A program made the translations under genes and the position numbers. A stretch of DNA of 43,267 bases from Strigomonas culicis (taxonomy: Eukaryota > Euglenozoa > Kinetoplastea > Trypanosomatida > Trypanosomatidae), in the NCBI GenBank assembly GCA_000482145.1, contig AUXH01000091.1, forward strand, positions 1 through 43,267, in the 5' to 3' direction. This document shows, piece by piece, positions 25,005 to 33,997 of the stretch. Every line of letters begins with the position of its first letter. Positions within the stretch are counted from its first letter, which is position 1. The notes below the pieces were generated by a model. That model ran no database searches. It was given only the letters and a program-made list of their open reading frames with translations, and had not been told where the DNA came from.

Positions 25005-27185
25005 CTAACACCACTTGCTCTCAATCGTGTGTCGGAGGGGGTCCACGCCTGCGTATCGGTAGTAATCATCCATTGTACGCTCTACACCCTCACCGTACCG
25101 CGACAGGTCGTACGTAACAATCGGGTTCATAAAATCGGGCGGTGTAATGAGTTCTGAATTGTTTTTATCGTGCGAGCGCAGCAGCATCGTCACACGCTTG
25201 AGGCTCACCTTCTGCCCCGAGTAGAAGCGGCGCGACTGCGAGGGGTCCGACCACACCTTCGGGGCCTTGGCGCGCGTGTAGAAGTGGAAGCACAAGTTCC
25301 GCGGTGGGGAGTAGAGGTTGTAGCCGTGCGTCCAGAGCCGCGTCGCGAAGAGGATCTCCTCGCCGTCAAACACGTTGCCCAGGTGGGGATCGAACGGCAC
25401 CTCCCGTAGCATGACGCCGCTCGTGAAGAGAAAGCCACCCGCGATGAAAGGCTGCGGGAGCACAAAGTCGGGCACGGCAGGAGTGGCGGACACGTAACCC
25501 TCATTGTGCACGATGTTTTTAGCTCCATCCTTGGTAGAAGAGATCAGGATACCGTTGAACTTGAGGAAGCCGGCTGTGTAAAACTCGGACTTGCAGAGAT
25601 ACGCGGTGCCCGATTTGCGTAGGTCGACGCTCGTGCTGTATGCCTCCGGGTAGTGCGACATCACGGCGCGGGTGTCACGGTACTGCGTGTGCAGATACTC
25701 GCCCAGCGCGTCGAACATGGGGCGGAAGCGGTTGTGCGAGTCGATCACCAACACGAGGGACTCCCCGCCGTAGAGCAGCATCGCCATGTAGCGGCCGTAC
25801 GTCGGGCCCATGGAAACGTTGGAGCGAATGTGGCGCATCTGTATGCGGTCCGACGCAAAGCACAGACCTCCTGCAAAGCGCTTGTGCTCGGCAGACGTTG
25901 GGGCCCACTGCGCGCGACGTGCTCCCCACAGTTTCATCTGCGCCTCGTTCTCTACCTTCTCCAGCGACTCCATCTGCGGAGGGGCCATGCTGTAGCAGGG
26001 TATGGGCACCCGCATGCGAGGCGAAATCGAGGGAGGGTCAAAGTCCTTTTGGGGGTTCACATCGGGAGAGCCTGGATATGGTATATTCTGCTGCGCTATG
26101 CCAAAGTGGAGGCGATGCGCATTCTTGGCGGTGGTCAGCATATTCCATAGCGTCGGCTCACACTCGACATCACGAAACGTGGCAACGCTAATAAAGATGC
26201 TCTTTTTTTCATATCTTGTTTCGCTCATCGGGAGCACTTCGATGTCGGGTCGGCTAAAGGCATTGTCCACATCCGTCTGCCGCTGATGCGAGAGAAAGGG
26301 GTAAGAGGGGAGCGGCCCCACACGGCCATCCACACGCGCCGCGGTGGCCGCGGCCGTCATCCAAGCGAGGGTGGGCGCGGCACGCTCCAACGTGTACGGG
26401 GCGATACTCTCCCATCGGCGCACAGGATAGTAGTAGAGAAACGAATCGGAGAAGAGAGGGAACGGGAAGTGCAAGGAGCCTTGCTGCGGTGCGGCCTTGT
26501 AGATGGCGTGGCGCCGTGCGAGCAACGAGAGGGTCTCGACGGGCTGACCGGACTCTCTCTCACGTTTATGAGCCGGCTGCGTCCAGTTGTACGGGGTGCC
26601 ATGCTTGCTTCGGCTCACGATCTTCTTACGCATTAGCAGGGTACGATTCAGCTGGGCATCAATATGCGAAGCAGCGCCAAACTTCTTTTCCTTCGCTAAA
26701 GACTTGGTCAACGCCTTCATGTAGTCTGTTCCTGTTTCTGTGCTGTGCTCCTCGATTATCGAAAGCCACTCGCCCAGCTCTTTGAGGGAGTTGGCGAAGA
26801 TGATGGAGTTCTGCTTCTCGACCCACTCGGTATCGAGCATAGGCGTTAACTCTGCTGTGGAACCGTGGCCTCCCAGGAAGCCAACGTCGACCAATATGGT
26901 CGCCAGCACGTACCACATAAAAAGTGAAAGGCAGACCGCGAGAAACAGGGCGCCCAATATGCAAAATGCGAAAGGACTACGGCCTGAACTCTTTGATAAG
27001 AGACCCTTCCTCAACTTTCTAAGCCATGCCGGCAGTGAGGCGACCGTTCGGCTCCGCAACCGCTCATCTCCGAGAAAATGTTTGCGGCCCTGTTGAGAGG
27101 AGTCGACATGCACAGCCACCACAGGCGCCTCACCAGTCGCTCGGACTTTCGGCTGTGTTTCGCCAAATGAGTTGGTGTTCAACAT
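25005..27185 (-). CDS. Type II membrane glycosyltransferase, Skp1-GlcNAc-transferase-like (PF11397 family)
   Basis: The 726-residue product has a 70-residue cytosolic tail, one transmembrane segment at about 72-101 and a lumenal domain. The catalytic half begins near 325 with KKSIFISVATFRDVECEPTLW. It includes VLVIDSHNRFRPMFD, which fits the DxH-type metal/nucleotide motif of the family, and PFIAGGFLFTSGVMLREVPFDP, then FDGEEILFATRLWTHGYNLYSP. These match the GlcNAc (PF11397) group that includes the Dictyostelium Skp1 GlcNAc-transferase and many trypanosomatid Golgi proteins. Donor and acceptor are unknown. About 220 residues between membrane segment and catalytic domain are unassigned. The ATG at 27185 (MLNTNSFGE) is the first; the frame above is a pyrimidine-rich leader. 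Confidence 0.82.
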   Translation of the reverse strand: MLNTNSFGETQPKVRATGEAPVVAVHVDSSQQGRKHFLGDERLRSRTVASLPAWLRKLRKGLLSKSSGRSPFAFCILGALFLAVCLSLFMWYVLATILVDVGFLGGHGSTAELTPMLDTEWVEKQNSIIFANSLKELGEWLSIIEEHSTETGTDYMKALTKSLAKEKKFGAASHIDAQLNRTLLMRKKIVSRSKHGTPYNWTQPAHKRERESGQPVETLSLLARRHAIYKAAPQQGSLHFPFPLFSDSFLYYYPVRRWESIAPYTLERAAPTLAWMTAAATAARVDGRVGPLPSYPFLSHQRQTDVDNAFSRPDIEVLPMSETRYEKKSIFISVATFRDVECEPTLWNMLTTAKNAHRLHFGIAQQNIPYPGSPDVNPQKDFDPPSISPRMRVPIPCYSMAPPQMESLEKVENEAQMKLWGARRAQWAPTSAEHKRFAGGLCFASDRIQMRHIRSNVSMGPTYGRYMAMLLYGGESLVLVIDSHNRFRPMFDALGEYLHTQYRDTRAVMSHYPEAYSTSVDLRKSGTAYLCKSEFYTAGFLKFNGILISSTKDGAKNIVHNEGYVSATPAVPDFVLPQPFIAGGFLFTSGVMLREVPFDPHLGNVFDGEEILFATRLWTHGYNLYSPPRNLCFHFYTRAKAPKVWSDPSQSRRFYSGQKVSLKRVTMLLRSHDKNNSELITPPDFMNPIVTYDLSRYGEGVERTMDDYYRYAGVDPLRHTIESKWC

Positions 27186-27575
27186 TCTAGTAGCAACTAG
27201 CACGCAAAGAAAGAAAAAAAAAGATGAAGAAGGGTGGAGAGAGAATACGGAAAGAAGAGGGAGATTCCGTTTTTCTATTCGAAAGGAAAACAAGAGACTC
27301 AGAAAAAAACGTCATGTTCAGTTCATATAACACAGGCAGCTGCGCAGTGGATGATGAGTAGCTTTCGCTTGGTCACGATTAGTTATATTAACACAACGAG
27401 TAAAGAAAACAACAGAAAGAAAGACAAAAGAACGTAAGTTGTGAATTATTATAATATATATATTTGAAAGTGGGGCGTTTCGCCAGGACTGCTGTCTCAG
27501 AAAATGCCCCGTCCCTCCCTCCCCCACAAGCGCGAGAGCGAGAGGATCCACCGGGCGTACCACGCAAGTTCCATC
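27186..27575. other. Spacer J-protein-glycosyltransferase
   Basis: AT-rich, with a short TA run at 27455-27464; no gene seen. Confidence 0.5.
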
Positions 27576-28514
27576 CTACTGGCTGAGCATTGCCTTCTTG
27601 AAGCGTGCCGTCATGGAATTGGCGAACGCAGCGGTGAAGAACCACTTCCAGAACTTGACGAAGAGAATCAGAAAGCAGAGAATGGACACGCCTCTCTCGA
27701 GCACCATGCGGGACTGCACCTGCACGCTCTGCTGCGTAAGTCGTTGGAAGTCCTCGTTCAGCTTGCGCTGTGTGACCGACGCGAAGGTGACCATCTCCTC
27801 CGCCAGCTCGGACTGCTGTGCGCTGCGTGCGCCGCGGCGCAGCAGCTCGCCGCGCAGCTCGTGCACGTCCTCCCACAGCGCCTTCAGAAAGGCCTTGCGC
27901 AGCCACCGCTCACGCACCGTGATCTCATTCAACGTGGTGCTCTTCCGAAAGAAGGTGCCTGTCTGGATGGCCAGCTCGTAGCGGTTGCACATGCTCTTCA
28001 CGGCCGCCTCCGTCTCCTCGCGCATCTTGGACCACTGCGTCTCGATGTCCTTGAGGGAGCGCGGGCGGCCCCGCGTGCTCTCGCGCTCCGCGCGCACATT
28101 GCGGCGATGGACGCCGCCGGTGCGGCCGAGCTCCTCGTCGCGGCTCGCGCGGACGTGGCGGTGCTGCCGGTACGCCTCGCCGGCGGCGGCAGAGGCCTCC
28201 ACCTCCTTCAGCTTCTTGAGCAGGCTCTCGTGGTTCTCCTTCACAATCTTGTAGGCTAAGTTGACTTCTGACATGCGCTCGGTCGAACCACCCGGCTGAT
28301 CGGGGTGGCACTTAATCACGAGCTGTCGGAACTGCTTGGAAATATCCTCGAGCGTGGTGGTGGGCGTCACGGTCACTTCTAACACGTCGTACGGATTTTT
28401 CCCGCTCGGCGTTGTCGGCAAGTCTCTACTGGCAGATAAAAATTCTTTACTTTGAAATACAGAGCGCGTCGCTCCAAGTGCACGGTGCACCGCAAAAATG
28501 TGACGACGCAACAT
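27576..28514 (-). CDS. Membrane-anchored J-domain protein, probably mitochondrial
   Basis: The 312-residue protein has a J domain at 39-98 (NPYDVLEV opening) with the HPD triad at 70-72, so it should stimulate an Hsp70 ATPase. The first 30 residues (MLRRHIFAVHRALGATRSVF) are Arg-rich and amphipathic, like a mitochondrial presequence. After the J domain come a charged helical region (about 100-265) and one hydrophobic segment at 275-298, followed by a short basic tail. This suggests a tail-anchored or inner-membrane J-protein with mitochondrial Hsp70 as partner. No G/F region or zinc centre is present, so it is a type III (DnaJC) J-protein. ATG at 28514 is unambiguous. Confidence 0.85.
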   Translation of the reverse strand: MLRRHIFAVHRALGATRSVFQSKEFLSASRDLPTTPSGKNPYDVLEVTVTPTTTLEDISKQFRQLVIKCHPDQPGGSTERMSEVNLAYKIVKENHESLLKKLKEVEASAAAGEAYRQHRHVRASRDEELGRTGGVHRRNVRAERESTRGRPRSLKDIETQWSKMREETEAAVKSMCNRYELAIQTGTFFRKSTTLNEITVRERWLRKAFLKALWEDVHELRGELLRRGARSAQQSELAEEMVTFASVTQRKLNEDFQRLTQQSVQVQSRMVLERGVSILCFLILFVKFWKWFFTAAFANSMTARFKKAMLSQ

Positions 28515-28940
28515 GTCAGAAACAAGCGCTGCTCACAGTCCCAGGTTGAAGAACAACAGATATATGAGAACAAAGAATAGAGAAGGACATCAGAAAAAGC
28601 TCATAGTAATAGCCGCACGCTGTAGTCATGGAGCGTTTGCTTTGAAGCATTGCAGTGCACTGGTGTTGATGTATTCGCGCATTCGCGCCAGTGTGGCATC
28701 CTCTTTGTTGTTACATGGTTCATGCTCATTTCTTTTTCTGTTGTCATCATTGGCCACACCATTCAGAGGGCAAGAAGCACTGCGACAACCAAGGATGGAA
28801 GCCAACAAGAACAAAGAAGAAAAAAGCATCCTTCACAATAGTGAGAGCGTAGATACAAACACATACGTATGTAGTATAAGTGAAGGTACAGTACAAGAAG
28901 GGGTCCTCAGTCAGACCCTACAGAAAACAATATCACCACA

Positions 28941-28979
<39 letters not shown>

Positions 28980-28995
28980 GATTGTGTACGCGTTC
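28515..28995. other. Spacer Pro-rich unknown-J-protein
   Basis: Contains a (CA)n microsatellite at 28937-28978 and a more complex block at about 28600-28830, where a 67-codon minus-strand frame with a hydrophobic start occurs; I did not accept it as a gene. Confidence 0.5.
28937..28978. repeat. (CA)n microsatellite
   Basis: Nearly perfect CA run with one ATA interruption. Confidence 0.95.
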
Positions 28996-30369
28996 CTATA
29001 TGTTCGCCTGCTCCTTCGCCAACTGGATGTGCTGGAGCAGATCGCGCATGTCGTCGTCTACAGCCGTGCCGGTGGACGCGTGGCCGCCGGCCTTCCTCGC
29101 CTTCTTCTCGGCGCCACTGGCGACGGGGGCGGGGGGCGGCGCCACCCTCGCGGCCACGGCCGGCGAGTACGTCACCGCCACGCCGTCTGCGAACACTGCC
29201 GTCTGCAACGGGGCACCCGGATTCGCCTCAAACGCGTGTTGCTTGGCGAGCTCCGCGATGGGCGGCACGGCGCGTTGCGCGTCGGACCAGCAGCTCACCC
29301 CCACCGCCTGCAGCGCGTCGCCGCTGGCCGACGGCCCCTTCGCCGGCGCGGCCGCCTTCGGTGCAGCCACTTGCCTCGGTGGTGCCGATGGCGGTGGCGG
29401 CGCCTCGTCCTCCCTCGCCCGCTGCGACGGCTCGGCGGACACGGCCACGTCTGCGTCCCGCGGCCGCTTCACCGCGGGCTCCGGCAGCGGCCACACGGAT
29501 GGCGTCACGGTGAGAACGCGCTTGCCGAGGTTGGTCTCCACCACGGCCTTGTCGTGCACGGCGGTGCCAGTGAGGTGCGCATCCACCGCCTCGCTCGAGG
29601 ACGCGGTGCGCTCGAACATGATTAGGGACACCGCGTCCAGTGAGGAGATCTTGTGGAGGCGAAAGCCGTACGTGTTCTCGGCCGCCGACGGGCACAGGAA
29701 AACCGCCCCGCGCTGCTGCACGAGGAAGAGCTTCTGCCAATGGAAGACCTCTGTGTTGCAGTGGTCGCTCTTCTTCCTCGCCGGCTCCGCCTCCCTTCGT
29801 GGTGGTGGCAGCGGTGTCGGTGTTCTCTCCCGCTTCTCTAGCGTCTCCTTCACGCGCTCCGCCACCTCCCTGTTGGCGCGCGTCTCCTTCACGCGCAGCA
29901 CCTTGTCCGCCTCGCCTGATGCCTGCGGCTCGGGCTGCGGCGTAGCGGGTGCGACCTGTGGCGGTGCGGGCGGCGGTGGCGATGGGGCAGCGGCTTCATA
30001 CTTCTGAAACGAACGGTACAAATCCTGCACGCGCTTGGTTTCACTACACGGGAGAAAGACGTACTCCACTTTGCCCCGGACGCATTGCTTGCCGCGCACA
30101 TCAACGGCAATGGTGGCAAACCTCTCCACTCTAGAGTGCGCACTACGGTCCAAAATGTACACCGAGTCCGTCATGTCGAAACCCGGTAGGTCGGCAAACT
30201 GCATCATGTCTCCCTCGAAGGGGTAGAGCCAGAACACGTTGGTGCCCTTCCACACGGTATCCAGAGGCCGCGCGTTGACCCGCTGCCCTAACCAGAACGT
30301 CTTCTCCCCCTCCAGCACGATGGCAAGGAGAGAAGAGGTGGTTCCTAAACTGCCATCACTGGTGGTCAT
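28996..30369 (-). CDS. Unknown 457-residue Pro/Ala-rich protein
   Basis: I do not recognise the family. An N-terminal globular region (residues 10-130) has many aromatics (TFWLGQRV, NVFWLYPFEGD, VEYVFLPC). A Pro/Ala/Glu-rich linker (135-210) follows. A second compact region (215-310) starts FHWQKLFLVQQRGAVFLCPS. The last 145 residues are Ala/Pro-rich and disordered, ending in a short amphipathic helix (MRDLLQHIQLAKEQ). No membrane segment or signal peptide. The ATG at 30369 is chosen because the eleven codons above it begin at TTG. The codon use is strongly GC3, like its neighbours, which supports it being a real gene. Confidence 0.72.
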   Translation of the reverse strand: MTTSDGSLGTTSSLLAIVLEGEKTFWLGQRVNARPLDTVWKGTNVFWLYPFEGDMMQFADLPGFDMTDSVYILDRSAHSRVERFATIAVDVRGKQCVRGKVEYVFLPCSETKRVQDLYRSFQKYEAAAPSPPPPAPPQVAPATPQPEPQASGEADKVLRVKETRANREVAERVKETLEKRERTPTPLPPPRREAEPARKKSDHCNTEVFHWQKLFLVQQRGAVFLCPSAAENTYGFRLHKISSLDAVSLIMFERTASSSEAVDAHLTGTAVHDKAVVETNLGKRVLTVTPSVWPLPEPAVKRPRDADVAVSAEPSQRAREDEAPPPPSAPPRQVAAPKAAAPAKGPSASGDALQAVGVSCWSDAQRAVPPIAELAKQHAFEANPGAPLQTAVFADGVAVTYSPAVAARVAPPPAPVASGAEKKARKAGGHASTGTAVDDDMRDLLQHIQLAKEQANI

Positions 30370-30787
30370 GGTGTTGGCGGCTTCCGTGTGAGATCCGTGC
30401 AAACGGATGTAGAGATGAAGTTAAGAGAGTCCTTTTTTCCCCCTTTTCTATGTGTGATAAAAATAATAAATGTTCAATCTATAGAGCAGGAATTGTACAA
30501 GAACAAGGAAAGAGTGGGTATCGACAAGGAGACATTAATAAAATGGAATGAAGATACTGTAGAGCACAGCTGAGAATACGCTGGTGCAAAGAACAAGACC
30601 GCTGCCGCAATAGACACCCATGTATCTAATCATGTACCTGCTTTTTGCACGATTACGTTGTTAAGGGGCATTTATTTAATCGAAAGAAACAGAAAAACAA
30701 TTAAGTAGTAGCGTACATTGTTAACTTGTCAACGGTTAGCGAGTTTTGATTAGGCTTCACAAGCTCTTGCTGATGGTGTCCAGCGAC
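30370..30787. other. Spacer ROK1-Pro-rich unknown
   Basis: Moderately complex AT-leaning sequence; no ORF, repeat or RNA gene recognised. Confidence 0.5.
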
Positions 30788-32542
30788 TCAGTCGGTGTCA
30801 GACTCTGCCTTACCTTCCGACCTCTTGCGCTTCCTAGATGATGTGGGTCCCTCTTTTTGCTCCGACCCCTTAGCCTTTTTCGCCTTCTTCTCCTCCTTGG
30901 CCAGGCGCTTCTTCTCCAGCTCCTCCTTTTCCTCCCGCTCCATACGGTTGTACTGTCGCTCGATCCGCTTGTCGGCGACCATCATCCGCTTCTTGGTGCT
31001 AATAATCATTCGGTGTGGCGTCGTCTTCTGCAAGCGGCGTCGCTCGCTGCGGCCCACCTTGATCTCCAGCATCCAGTCCTCCACCGCGCTGCCAGAGTCC
31101 TTAATGACCTTTGCGATGGCCGGCAGTCGCTCCCGGTCATCCTCCGTGAAGAAGCTAATCGCCTCTCCGGACTTGCCGGCGCGCCCTGTGCGACCCACGC
31201 GATGAATGTACGAGTCCACCGTGATGGGGAAATCAAAGTTGATGACGGTACCGACGTTCTTGAAGTCGATACCGCGCGAGAGCAGCTCCGTCGTCACCAG
31301 CACCCAGATCCTGCCGAGGCGGAACTGTGTCACCGTCTCCTCCCGCTCCTCGATGGACATCTTCGCGTTCATGACCGCCATGTGCAATCCCTGGGCACGG
31401 ATCTCGTCGTACAGCTCCTTGCTGCGCTCGATGCTCTGCACAAACACGAGCACGGGCGGCTTGATGCCCTCCCTCACCAAGTTGCGCATCGCGACGATCT
31501 TACCTTGCTCACTGCCGCAGAAGAGCAGCCGCTGCTTCACCGATTCGTTGACGCGCTGCCGCCCGCGCACGATAATGCGGACGGGGTCCGAGCTCATGAC
31601 AGAGCGCGCGGCCGTCTCCACGCGCTCGCTCATGGTCGCCGTGAAGAGGCACACGACCTTCTCGGGGGCGGTGCACGCCGCCAGGATGCCGTCGATGGCC
31701 GCCAAGAAGTCCGTCTTTGTGTCCCACAAGCGGTCGCCCTCGTCAAAGACTAAGTACTGCACCTTGGACAGATCGAGCAGCTTCTGCTCCACGAGCGAGA
31801 GAATGCGACCGGGGGTCGCCACAAAGATATCCTTGTTGTGGGTCGTCTGGCCGTGCTGCACGAAGCGCCAGCGCTTACCCCGCATCAAGAAAAAGGCCTC
31901 TCGCTCAATCTGCAGCGCGAGCTCGATCGTGGGGGTCACAATAAGGGCTCGGATACCCGCGTCCGGATCCGGCTCCTTCAATAGGGTGAACATGGGGACC
32001 AGGAACGCAATCGTTTTGCCGGAGCCGGTCGGCGCACACGCGAGCACGTCGCGGCGGTGGATAAGCGCCGGGATGGCCTGCATCTGGATGGACGTCGGCA
32101 CCTTGTGCTCGCGCGCAAACAGGTTGTTCACCACGTGGTGCGGCGTGCAGAGTGGCGGGCGCGCCAGGTCGGAGAAGTGCTGGATGGGTGAGGGCACGTC
32201 CACGCCGCTCACCTGCAGATCGTGCTTGCGCCAAATGTTGCGCACCTTCTTGGCCGTCATGGGCTTGAGCGGCTTATCGTCCGCCTCCTTGTGCGCGTCG
32301 CGGGCCTCGCGGCCCGCAGCGCCGGCGCCCGTCGCATCGCTGCCCTTGCCGGAGATGCTCAGGGAAGCACTCGGCGCTGGTAGATTCATGGCCGCGGTCA
32401 TGCCCCAAGCGCCCGTGGTGTCCGTCACCGGAGCACTGACCGCATCGTGGCCCGTCTTGCCTTGCTGAAAGAGCGCAATCGCACTGCGATTAGTCGATCC
32501 AGCGAATTTGGTGCCAATCGATAGATTCTTAAACGCATCCAT
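30788..32542 (-). CDS. ROK1: ROK1/DDX52-type DEAD-box RNA helicase with DEGD motif
   Basis: The 584-residue product carries the full helicase core. Motif I APTGSGKT is at 170-177, Ia PTIELA at 204-209, Ib TPGR at 243-246, II DEGD at 267-270, III TAT at 301-303, V RGID at 423-426 and VI HRVGRTGR at 447-454. The approach to the core (VSGVDVPSPIQHFSDL, then PTSIQMQAIPALIHRRDVLACAPTGSGKT) matches the ROK1/DDX52 group, which works on 35S pre-rRNA cleavage and snR30 release in 18S rRNA maturation. The tail is Lys-rich and nucleolar-like. Two motif deviations, PTIELA for PTRELA and DEGD for DEAD, are described in findings. ATG at 32542 starts MDAFKNLSIG. IMP3, another 18S-processing factor, lies in the same polycistron. 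Confidence 0.9.
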   Translation of the reverse strand: MDAFKNLSIGTKFAGSTNRSAIALFQQGKTGHDAVSAPVTDTTGAWGMTAAMNLPAPSASLSISGKGSDATGAGAAGREARDAHKEADDKPLKPMTAKKVRNIWRKHDLQVSGVDVPSPIQHFSDLARPPLCTPHHVVNNLFAREHKVPTSIQMQAIPALIHRRDVLACAPTGSGKTIAFLVPMFTLLKEPDPDAGIRALIVTPTIELALQIEREAFFLMRGKRWRFVQHGQTTHNKDIFVATPGRILSLVEQKLLDLSKVQYLVFDEGDRLWDTKTDFLAAIDGILAACTAPEKVVCLFTATMSERVETAARSVMSSDPVRIIVRGRQRVNESVKQRLLFCGSEQGKIVAMRNLVREGIKPPVLVFVQSIERSKELYDEIRAQGLHMAVMNAKMSIEEREETVTQFRLGRIWVLVTTELLSRGIDFKNVGTVINFDFPITVDSYIHRVGRTGRAGKSGEAISFFTEDDRERLPAIAKVIKDSGSAVEDWMLEIKVGRSERRRLQKTTPHRMIISTKKRMMVADKRIERQYNRMEREEKEELEKKRLAKEEKKAKKAKGSEQKEGPTSSRKRKRSEGKAESDTD

Positions 32543-32639
32543 CGTTATAGCAAACGTGAAAGAAGGGTGAACTAGTCGCAGGACAAAAGAGTCGAGCAGG
32601 TGAGAGAGAAGGGGGGGGAACGAAACGCATAAGGTGGAA

Positions 32640-32660
32640 GTGAGAGAGAGAGAGAGACGC
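32640..32660. repeat. Short (GA)n tract
   Basis: GA-rich run about 100 nt upstream of the ROK1 start; a pyrimidine tract on the sense strand. Confidence 0.8.
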
Positions 32661-32787
32661 TGCATCATGTGTGCTCAAACAATGCCTGAACACATTAAAA
32701 AAAAAATGAGAGAGAGAAAGGATCAAGAAGTTATACGGTAGAGCATTAGAAGGGAGCAAGTGGCACCTTCTCCCGTACTGGCCGCAG

Positions 32788-33312
32788 TCAAACCTGAAAG
32801 AGCCGCTGCTTCCCTTCGCAAACAGTGTTGCAGAGTGGGCAGCGCGGGGCGCGCTCCGAGCAGCGAGTGCAGCAGACCGCGTGGAGGCACGGAAGGAGCA
32901 CCGTGTTCGCCACGCTGCCGCAGCCACAGCACATCCCGTCCAACTCCGAGATGTGGCGCGCGGAGGACGTGAGTTCCTCCTGTGCCCCGACCTCGGTGGG
33001 CCCAGATCGGGCGTTGACGACCATGTGCGTCTGCGTCTGACGAGACCGCGTGATGTGCTCCCGCTCACGCCGTCGCCGGACGGAGTAGTAGATGCAGCCG
33101 ATCATAAAGTCCACCACGCCGGCACCAATGACAAATAAGAACGAACCACAAAGGGCCACCGTCTTAAACGCGTTCGAAATGTAGATCTCAGTAAGCGTGG
33201 AGTTAAGCACACAGCCAGTGGCTGAACAAACAGACCCGTGTGCGCAGCATCCCGAAAGATGGGGCTGCTGCGCACATTGTGCAACAGAAAGAGACATATC
33301 ACACAAAGGCAT
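32788..33312 (-). CDS. Membrane RING-finger protein, putative E3 ligase
   Basis: The 174-residue protein has a Cys-rich N-terminal segment (7 Cys in the first 34 residues), a hydrophobic stretch at about 52-78 and a C-terminal C3HC4 RING. The RING residues are C128-x2-C131, C142-x-H144, C148-x2-C151 and C158-x2-C161, and the text VLLPCLHAVCCTRC resembles MUL1/IAP-type RINGs. A basic RRRRERE stop-transfer segment directly follows the membrane stretch, so the RING probably faces the cytosol. It would act with an E2 as a ubiquitin ligase; substrate unknown. Two ATGs (33312 and 33297) are possible. Confidence 0.78.
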   Translation of the reverse strand: MPLCDMSLSVAQCAQQPHLSGCCAHGSVCSATGCVLNSTLTEIYISNAFKTVALCGSFLFVIGAGVVDFMIGCIYYSVRRRREREHITRSRQTQTHMVVNARSGPTEVGAQEELTSSARHISELDGMCCGCGSVANTVLLPCLHAVCCTRCSERAPRCPLCNTVCEGKQRLFQV

Positions 33313-33655
33313 TTCCTAAAATTCAGATAGAGATGTGTGTATTAGGAAACTGTTAGAAAAAAGAGAATCTGTATGTGTGTGCGTGTGTGTAATACAAAGA
33401 TAAGGAAGATCACGTAAATGTACGCTATGGATCCTATACTACAGAGAAGAGGTAGAGAGTAGAAGTTGATTATGACCCTGCGTGCAACAACAAGTATTCT
33501 TCACACAGACAACACAAAGTATTGACAAACTGATGAAGATAAAAAAAAAAGGAGGGGAAAGAGACATGTGACGCGACAGAAGAGTGAACATGTGAAACCA
33601 AAAAAAAAAAATGTAAAGAAACTACCGATAACTGGAAGAGCAGCACTCTGTCTCT
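33313..33655. other. Spacer CX9C protein-RING protein
   Basis: A-rich with two A10-A11 runs (about 33541-33611) and a short GT run near 33374-33390; no gene. Confidence 0.5.
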
Positions 33656-33997
33656 CTACTTGTCTACAACGTACTCTGAGCCATAAAAGCCTTTCACACA
33701 GTATTTGAAAAAGTCCATTGGAGGCTTGCAACGCTTGAAGTCGTAATTGTATTTGCGCAAGCACTCGCCTACAAGGCACGACATAGCCGCACATTGGTCC
33801 GGTGGCTCCCCTTCGTTTCTTCCTTTGATGCTGACAGCAGGTCCTACTCTCGCTCGCCAGACGCTAATGCACGAGTCAAATTGTGCCTGTGCACCCTCGC
33901 AGGCCGTGTGCACTTCTGGCTGGCCCAAGTGCTTCTCTACACAGATACGCCACTGGTTCGCCTCGTCGTCACAGATCTCGTACGGATCCGTGGACAT
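33656..33997 (-). CDS. CX9C-motif mitochondrial intermembrane-space protein
   Basis: The 113-residue protein has two exact CX9C motifs near the N-terminus (C9/C19 and C33/C43). A second Cys-rich cluster follows (C69, C74, C79, C90, C100), which includes another CX9C pair (C90/C100) and a CX10C spacing (C79/C90). This is the pattern of small intermembrane-space proteins folded by disulfide relay. In trypanosomatids the relay runs through Erv1 without a recognisable Mia40 (established for the group). No presequence, as expected. Roles in such proteins include respiratory-complex assembly or structural subunits; I cannot choose. ATG at 33997 gives MSTDPYEIC; everything upstream is a leader. Confidence 0.75.
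   Translation of the reverse strand: MSTDPYEICDDEANQWRICVEKHLGQPEVHTACEGAQAQFDSCISVWRARVGPAVSIKGRNEGEPPDQCAAMSCLVGECLRKYNYDFKRCKPPMDFFKYCVKGFYGSEYVVDK

Noticed and set aside
28626..28829. 67-codon minus-strand ORF starting with a hydrophobic segment
   Set aside because: ATG start and a TTTTCTGTAG acceptor exist upstream, but no motif beyond a possible signal-like start, unbiased codons, and position in a 3' UTR spacer. Kept only as a weak possibility.
31206..32468. 420-codon plus-strand ORF opposite the ROK1 helicase
   Set aside because: The opposite strand carries every helicase motif; this frame has none.
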